A stretch of 64,000 nucleotides of DNA from Aurantimonas marianensis (GTDB lineage: Bacteria; Pseudomonadota; Alphaproteobacteria; Rhizobiales; Rhizobiaceae). Every line of letters starts with the position of its first letter. Within the stretch, counting starts at the first letter, position 1. The position numbers and the translations under genes are program-made. The stretch spans positions 1-64,000 of the forward strand of contig NZ_JALHBS010000001.1 in NCBI RefSeq assembly GCF_024195285.1, in the 5' to 3' direction. The notes under the pieces were generated by a model, which saw only the letters and a list, made by a program, of their open reading frames with translations, did not search any database and was not told where the DNA came from. Positions 18,918-27,733 of this stretch are shown here, one piece after another.

Positions 18918-19271
18918 CTATCCTCGTTCCGACGCTGTCCGGGTCGGTGCGGCGCTCGCCGACGCGACAACGCCGTCAAGCCCGAGGCCTCGCCGCGCCA
19001 TCAGGCAGTCGTCTCCGCCCGGAACGCAGGCGCGGCAAACCTCGGGCCGCAGCGCGTAGACCGCGCAGGCAGTGGCGATGCCGACGTAGCCGACAAGCGC
19101 CGAACAGCGGGCGCCATCGCAGCGCATGCCGCTGAGATCGGCGGCGACAAATTTTTCGGGAATCCTGTCGAGATCGGCATCGACCTCGGTCGAAAACCGC
19201 GGCCATTCCGGCGAATAGGAGCAGCAGGCTCCGCAGGCCTGGCAGTCGAAATCATGGTTGGTGGGTGTCAT
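18918..19271 (-). CDS. YkgJ family cysteine cluster protein
   Basis: 117 residues. Cysteines are arranged as DCQACGACC near the N-terminus, then MRCDGARC, ATACAVYALRPEVCRAC and DDCL, the YkgJ (CxxCxxCC) pattern proposed to bind zinc or iron. Cytoplasmic, function unknown. The ATG at 19271 gives the conserved start; an in-frame ATG at 19286 is possible. Ribosome-binding sites for both are weak. Confidence 0.85.
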   Translation of the reverse strand: MTPTNHDFDCQACGACCSYSPEWPRFSTEVDADLDRIPEKFVAADLSGMRCDGARCSALVGYVGIATACAVYALRPEVCRACVPGGDDCLMARRGLGLDGVVASASAAPTRTASERG

Positions 19272-19368
19272 GGGGCTGTCTAGCATGGATGACGGGCGTT
19301 GGTCGCCGTCCAACGCTGTCGCATGACCTGGTGTTCGAGCCCCTGTGGAGGGCGCGTCGCGTGGGACG

Positions 19369-19734
19369 TCAGTTTGGATGCCGGGGCGCCTGCGCCCGGC
19401 GCCAGGGCCAGCGCCCTTCGATCTCGACTTCCAGCGAAAAGCTGAGGAATGTGCGGATCAGGACGATTCCGCCCAACACCAGGACGCTTTCCATTGTTGG
19501 CTCGATGGCGACCGTGTTGATGATGTCGGCCGCAACGAGGAATTCCAGCCCAAGCAGGATAGCGCGGCCGAGCCCGGACCGAAAACGGTGAAAGCTGTCG
19601 GAAACATTGCCTGCGGTGCGGTCGCGCAGGAACGTCACGGTCGCGACGATCGTACCGATCACGATGACAATAATGCCGACAACCTCGATGCTTCGTGTCG
19701 TCCAGTGCAGTAACTGGGTAAGCCCTTCTTCCAT
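19369..19734 (-). CDS. DUF1622 family inner membrane protein
   Basis: 121 residues with three hydrophobic segments (VVGIIVIVIGTIVATVTFL, AILLGLEFLVAADIINTV, SVLVLGGIVLIRTFLSFSL), matching DUF1622. The C-terminus EVEIEGRWPWRR is cytosolic in appearance. Function unknown. Stands alone between YkgJ and the DUF5655 gene. Confidence 0.85.
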   Translation of the reverse strand: MEEGLTQLLHWTTRSIEVVGIIVIVIGTIVATVTFLRDRTAGNVSDSFHRFRSGLGRAILLGLEFLVAADIINTVAIEPTMESVLVLGGIVLIRTFLSFSLEVEIEGRWPWRRAQAPRHPN

Positions 19735-19893
19735 AGATGGTCCTTTTCGCTCTCAACGCTTTCGCCCCGTCCCGGCGCTCGCCGTTCCTAGGCAGGCTCG
19801 ATCAAGAATGCGGCCTGCCGCACGGCATCGGATCTGAAAGACATTGCTCGAGGGTGCGCGTCGGAAAAGGGCTCGGCGAGTGGATGGCTACAA

Positions 19894-20823
19894 TTAAGCT
19901 CCGTCATAGCTGCGATCCATCAACGGCTTGGCTTTGTCTAACGTCGCGCCATCGGTGATAATGATTTCAAGGTCACCGGTTCCGAAGTGGCCGATGTTGC
20001 GCACGTCGCGCGTAAAGCCCGGTTCGAGTTGCAAACTGTCCGGATTGACCTTTACGAACACTTTGACGTGTCGAATCTGCGGTTTCACTTCGACGCAGGC
20101 GAAATTCTTGAGCCGACGGAAGGCAACGTAGTTGTCGAGAGTTTTTAGCTGCACGTCGTCGCCGAGCGCCAATAGATACGCCTTGATCGCCTCATAAAGA
20201 TCGAGCAGCCCTTGGTCGGCATCGGCGAGATATTGGGTAATGGTCTTTTGACGAGAGCGCGGGCGGTTGGAAACGGATTCCCCCGGTCCATCACTTTCGC
20301 TGGTAATTTCCCGTGCCGGGCGCTCGGTCGTCGAGGTCAGCAACTCGAACAACAACAGCTCGTCCCCAAAGCGTCGGTAGCGAACGAGTTCAATGTTGCG
20401 GTTCATCTGGTTGACTGCGTGCGCATCATACTTGGTGAAGTCGCCGGCGATGCAGATCAGCCGAGGCGAGCCCCACTCCACTGCCTTCGCCTGATCCTCC
20501 CCGTAGCGTTCGAGCACCAACCATTCGAAGTCGCGCCGATGATCCATGAGCCAGTCGAGGTAAAAAAGCCCTTGGTTGATGACATTCTCATTGCTGGCTC
20601 GCTTATACTCGATAATGACCGGTGAGCCGTTCTCATCGATGCCGAGAGAATCCATTCTCCCGCCGTTCGTGGTGATAAACTCGGACGCAAGAAATCGGAC
20701 GCCGAGAAAAGCCTCCATGTTCCGTTCGATGAGAGTTTGCAGCGACTTTTCCAACGCGACCGCGCTGCCGCGAAGCTCGGTCACCGATATGCCGGTCGTG
20801 CGAAAAAGTTTGATGTCGCTCAA
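19894..20823 (-). CDS. DUF5655 / PD-(D/E)XK nuclease-like protein
   Basis: 309 residues. The N-terminal half has GGRMDSLGIDENG...VIIEYKRASNENVINQ, a D-E-x-K arrangement like NucS/restriction-type endonuclease folds. The C-terminal half (about 195-300) with LKTLDNYVAFRRLKNFACVEV and HVKVFVKVNPD is DUF5655, often labelled a predicted transport protein. A role in DNA cleavage or defence is inference. Two lines counted by hand gave about 58 and 48 percent GC, clearly below the neighbours. It lies directly downstream (165 bases) of a tRNA-Thr gene, a common integration point. Confidence 0.75.
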   Translation of the reverse strand: MSDIKLFRTTGISVTELRGSAVALEKSLQTLIERNMEAFLGVRFLASEFITTNGGRMDSLGIDENGSPVIIEYKRASNENVINQGLFYLDWLMDHRRDFEWLVLERYGEDQAKAVEWGSPRLICIAGDFTKYDAHAVNQMNRNIELVRYRRFGDELLLFELLTSTTERPAREITSESDGPGESVSNRPRSRQKTITQYLADADQGLLDLYEAIKAYLLALGDDVQLKTLDNYVAFRRLKNFACVEVKPQIRHVKVFVKVNPDSLQLEPGFTRDVRNIGHFGTGDLEIIITDGATLDKAKPLMDRSYDGA

Positions 20824-20987
20824 AGTATCTCCCGGCGTAGCTGAACGCAGTTGTAGCAGACGAATTGCGCCTGAACAGCGATCCGAGCATTTCCATCAAT
20901 TGGGAGCGCATCATCGGCCTATGCGCTGGACGACAACCCGTCTGCAACGCGCGAGCCTGAGCCATGACGGTCGAAATTTCGTGGAAG

Positions 20988-21063
20988 TGGTGCCGCTTAG
21001 GTGACTCGAACACCTGACCCCGTCATTACGAATGACGTGCTCTACCAACTGAGCTAAAGCGGC
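20988..21063 (-). tRNA. tRNA-Thr(CGT)
   Basis: Cloverleaf on the minus strand: acceptor GCCGCTT pairs with AAGCGGC, D-arm GCTC...GAGC, anticodon stem CGTCA/TGACG around loop TTCGTAA (anticodon CGT, threonine), T-arm AGGTG-TTCGAGT-CACCT, discriminator A, and an encoded CCA at 20988-20990. 76 bases. Confidence 0.96.
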
Positions 21064-21246
21064 CTTGGCCGGCGGGCGGATCACCCACGGACGGCGTCCT
21101 GATAGCCTTAAACGCGGCCGGGTTCAAGCCGCAATCAGCGCGGCACGGTTCCGCGTCGGCGCGACCGGTGACGGCAATGGGCCCAAGGGAAGTGCAGGAT
21201 CGTCGCGGAGCGCCGCGCTTCGCGGCGGCAGGCGCCAAGCATCCGG

Positions 21247-22206
21247 TCAGCCGCAGATCTGGCGTTTGGCCGCCGCGTATTCCTCGGCCAGGCGGCCGAC
21301 CAGCGCGGCGGCCGGGCCGACGGACCGCACCGCGCCGATGCCCTGGCCCGAGCCCCAGATTTCCTTCCAGGCTTTTGGCTTGGCGCTGGCGCCGCCGAAA
21401 TCCATCAGCGTTGCGTCGCTCTCCGGCAGATTGTCCGGATCGAGGCCCGACGCTTCGATCGAAGCGCGCAGATAATTGCCGTGAACGCCGGTGAAGAGGT
21501 TGGTGTAGATGATGTCGCCGGCGCGGCCCGTCACGATGCCGTTCTTGTAGTCCTCGGCCGCGCGCGCCTCGTCGGTGGCGATGAAGGCCGAGCCGACATA
21601 GGCCCCGTCGGCGCCCATCGCTTCGGCCGCCAGCACCGCCCGGCCATTGGCGATCGCGCCGGACAGGAACAGCGGCCCGTCGAACCATTCGCGGATTTCC
21701 TGGACCAGCGCGAAGGGCGACAGCGTGCCGGCATGGCCGCCGGCGCCGGCCGCGACGGCGATCAGGCCGTCGGCGCCCTTTTCGATCGCCTTGCGGGCGA
21801 AGCGGTCGTTGATGATGTCGTGCAAGACGATGCCGCCATAGGAATGCACGGCGTCGTTGAGTTCGGGACGGGCCCCGAGCGAGGTGATGACGATCGGCAC
21901 CTTGTGCTTCACGCAGGCCGCCAGATCGTGCTCCAGCCTCGTGTTGGACTTGTGGACGATCTGGTTGACCGCGAAGGGCGCCGCCGGCCGCTCGGGATGA
22001 TCCCGGTCGTGGGCGGCCAAAGCTTCCTCGATCTCGCATAGCCATTCGTCGAGCTGCTCCGCCGGCCGCGCGTTGAGCGCCGGAAACGAGCCGACGACGC
22101 CCGCCTTGGCTTGGGCGATCACCAGCGGCGGATGCGAGATGATGAACAGCGGCGCCGCGATCACCGGGAGTTTGAGCCGGCCGTCGAGGATCGGGGGAAG
22201 GGCCAT
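21247..22206 (-). CDS. Nitronate monooxygenase family protein
   Basis: 319 residues, FMN-dependent TIM barrel. N-terminal LPVIAAPLFIISHPPLVIAQ, phosphate-binding VAAGAGGHAG and SGAIANGRAVLAAEAMGADGAYVGSAF. Matches the 2-nitropropane dioxygenase/nitronate monooxygenase family, which oxidises alkyl nitronates such as propionate 3-nitronate; some members have other roles. Standalone gene, divergent from the exonuclease gene. Confidence 0.88.
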   Translation of the reverse strand: MALPPILDGRLKLPVIAAPLFIISHPPLVIAQAKAGVVGSFPALNARPAEQLDEWLCEIEEALAAHDRDHPERPAAPFAVNQIVHKSNTRLEHDLAACVKHKVPIVITSLGARPELNDAVHSYGGIVLHDIINDRFARKAIEKGADGLIAVAAGAGGHAGTLSPFALVQEIREWFDGPLFLSGAIANGRAVLAAEAMGADGAYVGSAFIATDEARAAEDYKNGIVTGRAGDIIYTNLFTGVHGNYLRASIEASGLDPDNLPESDATLMDFGGASAKPKAWKEIWGSGQGIGAVRSVGPAAALVGRLAEEYAAAKRQICG

Positions 22207-22394
22207 GAGCGCATCTCGCGAGTGATTGACGTAAACGTAAGGCCGGGCGACGGGTAGCAGATCGCGTCCGATGACGCAAAGGACGTCCGATCTCTATGCG
22301 AGGCGGATCGCACTGTCGCGATGAGCTACGAGGGCGGTGGCGAAGCGCCGCACCGACTTGCGTCCCGTCTCGGAGCGGGCGATTTTGTCGACCG

Positions 22395-23198
22395 ATGTCC
22401 GACCTGTTCCCGCCCGTCGCCTCGACGCCCTCGTTGTTCGCCGATCCGCTCGTGCCGCTCGTCCGGGTGATCGACACCGAAACGGCGGGCCAGCGGCTGG
22501 AAGAAGACGCTGTGATCGAGATCGGCTCGGTCGACCTGGATCTTTCGACCGGCGATATCGGCAACCCGATGCAGAGTTTCTGCGACCCGGCCGGCGTGGC
22601 GATCAACCCGCATGCCCGAAGGGTCCACCAGATCACCGATGAAATGCTCGACGGGGCGCCGCCCTTCGCCGAAGCGGTAAAGCCATTCGCGGGTGCGCCC
22701 TGGTTCGCCGCCCAGCGCGCCAGCTTCGACCAGGCGCGCCTGCGCCTGACCGGCCGATGGCTGTGCACGCACAAACTGGCGCTGAGGGCATTCCCGCATG
22801 TGAAGGCGCACGGCCTGCAGAGCCTTATCAAATACGTGCCGCTCGATTTGTCGCCGGTCGCGCCGCTGCTCAAGGATCTGCACCCGCATCGGGCGCTCCA
22901 CGACGCGGTCTGCACCGCGGTGCTCATGCGGCGGATCACCGACGTGCTGCTGCCGCGCTGCGTCGATCTTACGGATTTTCTCGAGCGGGCGGAGAAGGTC
23001 TCCAACGAACCGGCGCTGCTGGCGCGCTTCCGCTTCGGTCGCCACAAGGGCGTCGAGATCGCCAAGGTACCCGACGATTACCTGGAATGGCTGATCCGCG
23101 AGCCCGGCATGGACGCCGACGCCGTCTTTACCGCGCGCCATCATCTGCGGTTGCGCGGCATGCGCGGCGCCCGGCCGCTGCCTGCCCCCGCCGTTTAG
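22395..23198 (+). CDS. ExoX-like 3'-5' exonuclease with DUF3820 tail
   Basis: 267 residues. RNase T/DnaQ domain: Exo I VIDTETAG, Exo II-like HQITDEMLDGAPPF, later H-D in HRALHDAVCTAVL (DEDDh type). The C-terminal FRFGRHKGVEIAKVPDDYLEWLI is a DUF3820-like module seen in ExoX-type exonucleases. In Exo II the helix is APWFAAQRASFDQ, with the usual HN-x-x-FD changed to AQRASFD. ATG 22395 begins a sensible product without a clear SD. 85 bases upstream of the DNA ligase, same strand. Confidence 0.8.
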   Translation: MSDLFPPVASTPSLFADPLVPLVRVIDTETAGQRLEEDAVIEIGSVDLDLSTGDIGNPMQSFCDPAGVAINPHARRVHQITDEMLDGAPPFAEAVKPFAGAPWFAAQRASFDQARLRLTGRWLCTHKLALRAFPHVKAHGLQSLIKYVPLDLSPVAPLLKDLHPHRALHDAVCTAVLMRRITDVLLPRCVDLTDFLERAEKVSNEPALLARFRFGRHKGVEIAKVPDDYLEWLIREPGMDADAVFTARHHLRLRGMRGARPLPAPAV

Positions 23199-23283
23199 GC
23201 CATTGCCGACCGGAGCTTCGCCCCCTGAAGCAGCCGCGCGGACGCCCTATCTATCCCCGTCGACCACCTGTCTCCGGAGCCCG

Positions 23284-24963
23284 ATGCAGCAATTCGCCGA
23301 ACTCCTCGATCGCCTGGTGCTGACGCCGTCGCGCAACGGCAAGCTCAAGCTGCTGGTTGATTTCTTCGGCGCAGTGCCGGACCCCGAGCGCGGCCATGCG
23401 CTGGCCGCGATCACCGGCGATCTCGACATCAAAAGCGTCAAGCCGGCGATGCTCCGGGCGCTGATGGCGAGCCGGATGGATTCGGTGCTGTTCGGCTATT
23501 CCTACGACTATGTCGGCGATCTCGCCGAGACCATCGCCCTGGTCTGGCCGTCTTCCCATGATGGCGCGCAGCGCGCGGCGGCCCCGCCGCCGACGCTGGC
23601 CGACGTGGTCGAAACACTGGACCGCGCCGCGCGAAAGGATGGCCCCGCCCTGATCGAGGCATGGCTGGACCGGCTGGATTCCTCCGGCCGCTACGCCTTG
23701 CTCAAGCTCGTCACCGGCGGGCTGCGTGTCGGCGTGTCGTCGCGTCTCGCCAAGCAGGCGCTGGCCGATTTCGGCGGCAAGGCCATCGCCGAGATCGAGG
23801 AACTCTGGCACGGGCTGGAGCCGCCCTATGAGCCGCTTTTCGCGTGGCTGGAAGGCCGGGCGGAGAAGCCGGTCTCGGCCGCCGCGGCGCCATTCCGCCC
23901 GGTGATGCTGTCGCAGGCGCTGGAAGTCCCGGATCACGAGCGCATCGACCCGGAAAGCTACGCCGCCGAGTGGAAATGGGACGGCATCCGCGTCCAGGCG
24001 ACGGCCGAGCGGGGCACGCGGCGGCTTTATTCGCGCACCGGCGACGACATTTCCGCCGCTTTTCCCGACCTCATCGATTTCATGACCTATGACGGGGTGC
24101 TCGATGGCGAGTTGCTGGTGGCGGCGTCGAAGGACGCCCGGTCAGCCACGCCCGAGGTCGAGGAGCATGACGGTCCACCGCAAGACGACATCGTCGTCGG
24201 CACCTTCTCCGACCTGCAGCAGCGGCTGAACCGCAAGACCGTCTCGGCCGCCATGCTGAAGCGCTATCCGGTGTTCCTGCGCGCCTACGACCTCCTTCAG
24301 GAGGGTACCAGCGATCTCCGCGGGGTCACCTTCGCCGAGCGCCGGCAACGGCTCGATGCCTTCGTCGCCGGGCTCGAACCCTCGCGCTTCGACATCTCGC
24401 CCTTCGTGCCGTTCCAACGCTTCGCGGATCTGGAACGCCTGCGCGCCGCGCCGCCGCATCCGGTGATCGAGGGGCTGATGCTGAAGCGCTGGGATTCGCC
24501 CTATGTGCCGGGGCGTCCGAAGGGTCCGTGGTTCAAATGGAAGCAGGACCCCTATCTGGTCGATGCCGTCCTGATGTACGCCCAGCGCGGCCATGGCAAG
24601 CGGTCGAGCTTTTATTCCGACTACACTTTTGGGGTCTGGACCGGGCCGATGGACGATCCCGAACTCGTACCGGTCGGCAAGGCCTATTTCGGCTTCACTG
24701 ATACCGAACTGAAGCAGCTCGACAAATATGTCCGCGACAACACGGTCGAGCGCTTCGGGCCGGTGCGCTCGGTGCGGGCCGAGCCCGACCACGGCCTGGT
24801 CATCGAAGTGGCGTTCGAGGGGCTGGCCCGGTCGAGCCGGCACAAATCCGGCGTCGCGATGCGGTTTCCGCGGGTTTCGCGGCTTCGCTGGGACAAGCCG
24901 GCCTTCGAGGCGGACCGGCTGGAGACGCTGCAGGCGATGCTGCCGGGCGGGCCGACGGGGTGA
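23284..24963 (+). CDS. ATP-dependent DNA ligase
   Basis: 559 residues. N-terminal helical DNA-binding domain (1-200), adenylation motif EWKWDGIRVQ with the nucleophilic lysine, motif III YDGVLDGELL, motif IV EGLMLKRWDSPYVPG, motif V GPWFKWKQDPYLVDAVL, then an OB-fold. It seals nicks using ATP, probably in repair; bacteria use LigA for replication. No Ku or LigD polymerase/phosphoesterase domain is adjacent. ATG 23284 (after GGAG) is chosen over an in-frame ATG at 23203. Confidence 0.92.
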   Translation: MQQFAELLDRLVLTPSRNGKLKLLVDFFGAVPDPERGHALAAITGDLDIKSVKPAMLRALMASRMDSVLFGYSYDYVGDLAETIALVWPSSHDGAQRAAAPPPTLADVVETLDRAARKDGPALIEAWLDRLDSSGRYALLKLVTGGLRVGVSSRLAKQALADFGGKAIAEIEELWHGLEPPYEPLFAWLEGRAEKPVSAAAAPFRPVMLSQALEVPDHERIDPESYAAEWKWDGIRVQATAERGTRRLYSRTGDDISAAFPDLIDFMTYDGVLDGELLVAASKDARSATPEVEEHDGPPQDDIVVGTFSDLQQRLNRKTVSAAMLKRYPVFLRAYDLLQEGTSDLRGVTFAERRQRLDAFVAGLEPSRFDISPFVPFQRFADLERLRAAPPHPVIEGLMLKRWDSPYVPGRPKGPWFKWKQDPYLVDAVLMYAQRGHGKRSSFYSDYTFGVWTGPMDDPELVPVGKAYFGFTDTELKQLDKYVRDNTVERFGPVRSVRAEPDHGLVIEVAFEGLARSSRHKSGVAMRFPRVSRLRWDKPAFEADRLETLQAMLPGGPTG

Positions 24964-25068
24964 TACGGAGAGAGCCGGTCTCCCGCATTCGCGCTGTCCC
25001 TCGACCTTGCGTCATGGCGCGGCTCCGCTTACCTCCGACGCCAGACACGAGGAGTGGAGAGAGCAATC

Positions 25069-25338
25069 ATGTCGGAACGGGTGAACAGATTCCTGGGCGG
25101 CTCGCCACTGGGCGTCATTGTCAAGCTCGTGCTCCTGTCGATCGTCGTCGGCGTGATCCTGTCCTGGCTGTCCTGGAGCCCGGCGGACATCGTCGACTGG
25201 GTGGTGGGCCTGTTCGACTGGTTGTGGGTCAGCGTTTTCGGCTCGCTGGAGCGGGCGGTCGACTATTTCATCCTCGGCGCCGCGATCGTCGTGCCGATCT
25301 TCATCATCTCGCGCCTGCTGGCGATCGGGCGGCGCTGA
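25069..25338 (+). CDS. DUF6460-type small membrane protein
   Basis: 89 residues with two hydrophobic segments (LGVIVKLVLLSIVVGVILSWL and VDYFILGAAIVVPIFIISRLL) and the motif LSWSPADIVDWVV between them, typical of the small membrane proteins called DUF6460 in Hyphomicrobiales. GGAGAGAG precedes ATG 25069. Function unknown. Converges with the deacetylase gene with 4 bases between stops. Confidence 0.75.
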   Translation: MSERVNRFLGGSPLGVIVKLVLLSIVVGVILSWLSWSPADIVDWVVGLFDWLWVSVFGSLERAVDYFILGAAIVVPIFIISRLLAIGRR

Positions 25339-25342
25339 TCCG

Positions 25343-26245
25343 TCATTCGAATTCCCGTGCCACCCGGTGCAGGATGGTGTGACGGCGCGAAAGCGCCTCG
25401 ATGTCGCGCGAATAGCCGCCGCCGACGACACAGGCGACCGGAATGTTTCGGTCGCGGAAAAAGCCGATGACCGCGCGGTCGCGCTCGGCAAGCCCCGAAT
25501 CCGATAACGCCAGACGTCCAAGCCGGTCCTCGGCGTGCGGGTCGACGCCGGCATTGTAGAAGACGATCTCCGGCCGACCTTGCCGCGTCGCCTCGGTCAG
25601 CGCCGCTCCGAGTGATTCGAGATAGGCGATGTCGCCGGTGCCATCGGCGAGCGGCACGTCGAGGTCGGATTGCGCCTTGTCGGTCGGGTAGTTCCTCGCC
25701 GCGTGGATCGACAGGGTGAAGACGCGCGGGTTCTCGGCGAAGATCCGTGCCGTGCCGTCACCCTGATGCACGTCGCAGTCGACGACCAGCACCTGGCCCA
25801 CGTCGCCGTCGGCCAAGAGCACCGAGGCGGCGACGGCGACGTCGTTGAACACGGAGAAACCCGCGCCGCCGGCCCGACCGGCATGGTGGCTGCCGCCGGC
25901 GGTGTTGCAAGCAAGGCCCTCGGCGAGCGCCAGCTTGGCGGCGAGCACCGTTCCGCCGGTGGCGCAGCGTGAGCGCATGGCCACCCGCTCGTCCACCTTG
26001 AAGCCGATTGCCTTCTCGATCGCCGGCGGCACGGCGGTAAACAGCACCTGATCGACATAGAGCGGATCATGGGCGAGCCGCAGCCAGCCGGGCAGCGCCG
26101 GCGCCGGAATGTGGAAGCCGTCCGGCGCGACGATGCCGTCTTCGACGAGAATCTGGACCAGCCGCGTGAATTTCGACATCGGGAAGCGATGATGAGCGTC
26201 GAATTCGGCGTCGAAGGCGGGGTGGTGGATCATCGGAACCGGCAT
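25343..26245 (-). CDS. Histone deacetylase family protein (HDAC11-like)
   Basis: 300 residues, arginase/deacetylase fold. Active-site HH in [26 protein letters not shown], metal ligands D and H in [16 protein letters not shown] and the later Asp in [14 protein letters not shown]. The D-x-D-V-H-Q-G-D-G variant resembles class IV (HDAC11) proteins. Zinc-dependent removal of acyl groups from lysine or small amides; substrate unknown. ATG 26245 (MPVPMIHHP) is used; ATG 26233 is possible. Confidence 0.88.
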   Translation of the reverse strand: MPVPMIHHPAFDAEFDAHHRFPMSKFTRLVQILVEDGIVAPDGFHIPAPALPGWLRLAHDPLYVDQVLFTAVPPAIEKAIGFKVDERVAMRSRCATGGTVLAAKLALAEGLACNTAGGSHHAGRAGGAGFSVFNDVAVAASVLLADGDVGQVLVVDCDVHQGDGTARIFAENPRVFTLSIHAARNYPTDKAQSDLDVPLADGTGDIAYLESLGAALTEATRQGRPEIVFYNAGVDPHAEDRLGRLALSDSGLAERDRAVIGFFRDRNIPVACVVGGGYSRDIEALSRRHTILHRVAREFE

Positions 26246-26332
26246 GATCCGGCAAGATAGGGCGGTTCGGGCTCGTGACACCGCGACAAGGTTTCGCTTG
26301 CCCGAGTTCGAGCGGAATGCGAATTCGCGTCG

Positions 26333-27727
26333 ATGCGACGTGACGGTGACGAACAGATCGAGCGTGCGACAGCGTCCGGCCCGGTAGCGGGGCCAGGGCA
26401 CTCGCGACCCTTTACGGTCAGCCATCGCGAGGTCTGGGCCATCACGCTGCCGATGACGCTGGCGTTCCTGACGACACCGCTCATCGGCCTGACCGACACG
26501 GCCATCGTCGGACGCGTCGGCGACGCGACGGCGCTGGGCGGGCTCGTCGTCGGCGCGCTGATCTTCGATTTCGCTTTCGCCACCTGCAACTTTCTGCGAT
26601 CGGGCACGACCGGCCTCACCGCCCAGGCGGTGGGCGAGGCGAATGGCTGCGAGGTGCAGGCGGTGTTCTGGCGCGCCATGGTCCTCGCGCTGGGGATCGG
26701 CCTTTTGCTGATCCTCGCCGAGCCGCTGGTGACGTCGCTCGGACTGCTGGCGATCGCGCCGGGACCGGGGGTTGCCGACACGACCCGGCTCTACGTCTTC
26801 CTGCGGATGTTTTCGGCGCCCTTCGCGCTGGCGAATTACGCGATCCTCGGCCATGTGCTCGGCCGGGGTCGCGGCGGGCTTGGTCTTGCGCTGCAGATCG
26901 TCGTTAACGGCACCAATATCGCGTTGTCGATCCTGTTCGGCCTCGTCATGGAATACGGCATCGCCGGGGTCGCGGTCGGGACGGTTTGCGGCGAGGCGGT
27001 GGGCGCATTGGTCGGCTTCGCGGTGGTCGCACGCGGCTTCGATCGCGCCGAGCGACCGTCGCCGGCCCGCGTCTTCGAGCGGCGGGGCATCGCGCGGATG
27101 ATCGCGGTCAATCGCGATATCATGATCCGCACCTTCTGCCTGCTCGGCGCCTTCGTGCTGTTTACCCGCCTCGGCGCCCGCACCGGCGCGTTGACGCTGG
27201 CCGCCAACGGCATCTTGATGAACTTTTTCCTCGTCGGCGGCTATTTCCTCGACGGCATGGCGACGGCGTCCGAGCAGCTCGTCGGACGTTCGGTCGGGGC
27301 GCGATTCCGGCCGGCCTTCGATCGGGCGGTCAAGCTGACGCTCGCCTGGGGGCTGGGGCTGTCGCTGGCCCTGTCGGCGCTGTTCCTGATTTCGGGTGAA
27401 GCGCTGATCGCTGTTTTGACGACGGACCTGACCGTTCGCGCGGCCGCCGGCGATTATCTTTTCTGGGCCGCGCTGACGCCGCTTGCCGGGGCGCTCGCCT
27501 TCATCATGGACGGCATCTTCATCGGCGCGACATGGTCGCGGACGATGCGCGACATGATGATTGCCTCCTTCGTCATCTTCGCCATTAGCGCCTACGCGCT
27601 ATCGCCGGTCTTCGGCAATGACGGGCTGTGGGCCGCGCTGCTGGTCTTCCTCGGCTTTCGCGGCGTCAGCCTCATGGCTTTGCTGCCGCGCCGCCGGGCC
27701 GAAACCTTCGGGACGGCCGCTACCTGA
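26333..27727 (+). CDS. MATE family efflux transporter (DinF-like)
   Basis: 464 residues, about 12 hydrophobic segments in two repeats. N-terminal [35 protein letters not shown] is the conserved DinF-like MATE opening. Exports cationic drugs or metabolites in exchange for H+ or Na+; substrate cannot be predicted. The first ~28 residues are polar and the start codon lacks an obvious ribosome-binding site. Converges with pyrD. Confidence 0.9.
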   Translation: MRRDGDEQIERATASGPVAGPGHSRPFTVSHREVWAITLPMTLAFLTTPLIGLTDTAIVGRVGDATALGGLVVGALIFDFAFATCNFLRSGTTGLTAQAVGEANGCEVQAVFWRAMVLALGIGLLLILAEPLVTSLGLLAIAPGPGVADTTRLYVFLRMFSAPFALANYAILGHVLGRGRGGLGLALQIVVNGTNIALSILFGLVMEYGIAGVAVGTVCGEAVGALVGFAVVARGFDRAERPSPARVFERRGIARMIAVNRDIMIRTFCLLGAFVLFTRLGARTGALTLAANGILMNFFLVGGYFLDGMATASEQLVGRSVGARFRPAFDRAVKLTLAWGLGLSLALSALFLISGEALIAVLTTDLTVRAAAGDYLFWAALTPLAGALAFIMDGIFIGATWSRTMRDMMIASFVIFAISAYALSPVFGNDGLWAALLVFLGFRGVSLMALLPRRRAETFGTAAT

Positions 27728-27733
27728 ATCCAC

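Noticed and set aside
20988-21063. Attachment-site duplication of the tRNA-Thr 3' end
   Set aside because: I scanned around 19.8-20.9 kb for a copy of TGGTGCCGCTTAGG and saw none, so an integrated island is not demonstrated.
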